From the NCBI GenBank assembly GCA_050246435.1, contig JBFWWB010000141.1, forward strand, positions 1-6,436: DNA of 6,436 bases, written 5' to 3'. Source of the DNA: JAKFWI01 sp050246435. Lineage in GTDB: Bacteria > Pseudomonadota > Alphaproteobacteria > Caulobacterales > Aquidulcibacteraceae. Under the pieces are notes generated by a model, which saw nothing but the letters and a program-made list of their open reading frames with translations, did not search any database and had not been told where the DNA came from. The position numbers and the translations under genes are program-made. Shown piece by piece: positions 5,498-6,436 of the stretch (positions within the stretch are counted from its first letter, which is position 1; each line of letters opens with the position of its first letter).

Positions 5498-6436
5498 ATG
5501 ACGAGCCTGTTTGATCCGCTCCCGTTCGCACGGGGGCCGGCGATGAAAAACCGTTTCATGCTGGCGGCGATGACGAACTGCCAGAGCCACCCCGACGGCA
5601 CGCTCTCGGCCGACGAATTCCATTGGCTGACAATGCGCGCAAAGGGCGGTTTCGGCCTCACCATGACGTGCGCGGCGCATGTGCAGGCGCAAGGGCAGGG
5701 CTTTCCGGGCCAACTGGGCGTGTTTTCCGATGCGCACTTGCCGGGCCTTTCGCGGCTGGCTGCGGAGATCAAGCGCTACAACAGCCGCGCGGTGGTTCAA
5801 TTGCACCATGCCGGCATCCGCTCGCCCGCCGATCTCGTGGGCAAGCCGGTCGGCCCATCTGATCATGCCGACACGAAATCCCGCGGGCTGACCCGTGATG
5901 AAACTCTGCGCGTGCGCGACGATTTCATCGCCGCAGCCGCACGCTGCGAAAAGGCGGGGTTCGACGGCGTGGAGCTGCACGGCGCCCACGGCTACATCCT
6001 CTGCCAATATCTGAGCGAGGAAACCAATCAGCGCACGGATGAATATGGCGGCTCGCTCGAAAACCGCGAGCGGCTGCTGATGGAGATTATCGACGGCGTG
6101 CGCGCCGCGTGCGGGCGCGATTTCACGCTCGGCGTCAGGCTTTCGCCCGAGCGCTTCGGCATCAAGCTGGGCGAAGCGCGCGCCACGTCGCAGCGGCTGA
6201 TGCGCGAGGGCAGAATCGATTTCCTCGACGTCTCGCTCTGGGATTTCGCCAAGAAGCCGAACGAGGAGGAGTTCCACGCCCGCCCGATCCTCGAATGGTT
6301 CACCGATCTGGAGCGCGGAAACACACGCCTGGGCGCGGCGGGAAAAATCTACACCGGCGCGCAGGCGCAATATTGCCTCGACAAGGGGCTCGACGCGGTG
6401 ATCATCGGCCGCGCCGCGATCCTGCATCACGATTTG
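5498..6436 (+). CDS. NADH:flavin oxidoreductase, Old Yellow Enzyme family (3' end beyond window)
   Basis: This is an FMN-dependent TIM-barrel ene-reductase that uses NAD(P)H to reduce activated C=C bonds; the substrate cannot be read from sequence. The first 313 residues are present, and members usually run to about 360 or more, so roughly the last 50 residues are missing. The N-terminal barrel entry is MKNRFMLAAMTNCQ (16-29), with Thr26 at the place where classical enzymes have Thr and YqjM types have Cys. Then come VVQLHHAGIRS (99-109), and VELHGAHGYILCQYLS (158-173) with the His161/His164 pair that binds the substrate oxygen. NQRTDEYGGSLENR (177-190) follows, then VRLSP (213-217), and the FMN phosphate site GKIYTGAQ and VIIGRAAI (282-308). 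AAGGGGA four bases before the ATG supports the start. It may share a transcript with ygfA, 71 bases upstream, but a hairpin lies between them. A broad detoxification or catabolic role is only a guess. Confidence 0.93.
   Translation, partial: MTSLFDPLPFARGPAMKNRFMLAAMTNCQSHPDGTLSADEFHWLTMRAKGGFGLTMTCAAHVQAQGQGFPGQLGVFSDAHLPGLSRLAAEIKRYNSRAVVQLHHAGIRSPADLVGKPVGPSDHADTKSRGLTRDETLRVRDDFIAAAARCEKAGFDGVELHGAHGYILCQYLSEETNQRTDEYGGSLENRERLLMEIIDGVRAACGRDFTLGVRLSPERFGIKLGEARATSQRLMREGRIDFLDVSLWDFAKKPNEEEFHARPILEWFTDLERGNTRLGAAGKIYTGAQAQYCLDKGLDAVIIGRAAILHHDL

Noticed and set aside
4320..5531. Minus-strand open frame of about 400 codons
   Set aside because: It runs antisense through the small helical gene, 6S RNA and ygfA. 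Its Arg/Pro/Gly-rich low-complexity product resembles no family.
5468..6430. Minus-strand open frame of about 320 codons
   Set aside because: It is antisense to the Old Yellow Enzyme gene, which carries full family motifs and a good ribosome-binding site.
1..6436. CRISPR arrays, tRNA or rRNA genes, insertion sequences, attachment sites
   Set aside because: No regularly spaced repeats, tRNA-like cloverleaf, transposase motifs or terminal inverted repeats were seen. The gene content is ordinary core chromosome.

Overview
This GC-rich window looks like a chromosomal segment from an alphaproteobacterium, probably of the Caulobacterales/Hyphomonadaceae type. The evidence is the gap-pgk-fba glycolytic order, a Calvin-type class II aldolase, the ssrS-ygfA (6S RNA / 5-formyltetrahydrofolate cyclo-ligase) pairing, and strongly GC-biased third codon positions. 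The lineage is inferred from gene content; no search was run.

Layout. Positions 2-160 (+) hold the C-terminal end of an unidentified reading frame, broken by an in-frame TAG at 20-22. It is followed at 172-600 (+) by a small predicted secreted protein of unknown function. The latter converges on, and overlaps by its stop codon, a minus-strand block of lower-glycolysis genes. In transcription order the block is gap (4315-3305), a 91-residue three-helix membrane protein (3297-3022), pgk (3016-1823), and, after a 140-base gap with GC hairpins, fba (1682-597). Gap, the membrane protein and pgk are separated by only 5-7 bases and are almost certainly one operon.

The region 4316-4469 is the divergent control region. 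It has a candidate gap promoter and two perfect 7-bp inverted repeats. Rightward (+) come a 57-residue helical small protein (4470-4643), 6S RNA (about 4671-4825), 5-formyltetrahydrofolate cyclo-ligase (4860-5426), and an Old Yellow Enzyme family flavin oxidoreductase (from 5498, running off the window).

Functionally, Fba, Gap and Pgk catalyse consecutive steps between fructose-1,6-bisphosphate and 3-phosphoglycerate and work in both glycolysis and gluconeogenesis. The 6S RNA is a global regulator of sigma-70 RNA polymerase. The cyclo-ligase recycles 5-formyl-THF into the one-carbon pool. I do not see a convincing new multi-gene system. The less ordinary items are the membrane protein inside the gap-pgk operon, a His-rich segment in Pgk, the broken reading frame at the left edge, the palindrome at the predicted gap start site, and a possible 13-codon leader overlapping the ygfA start.
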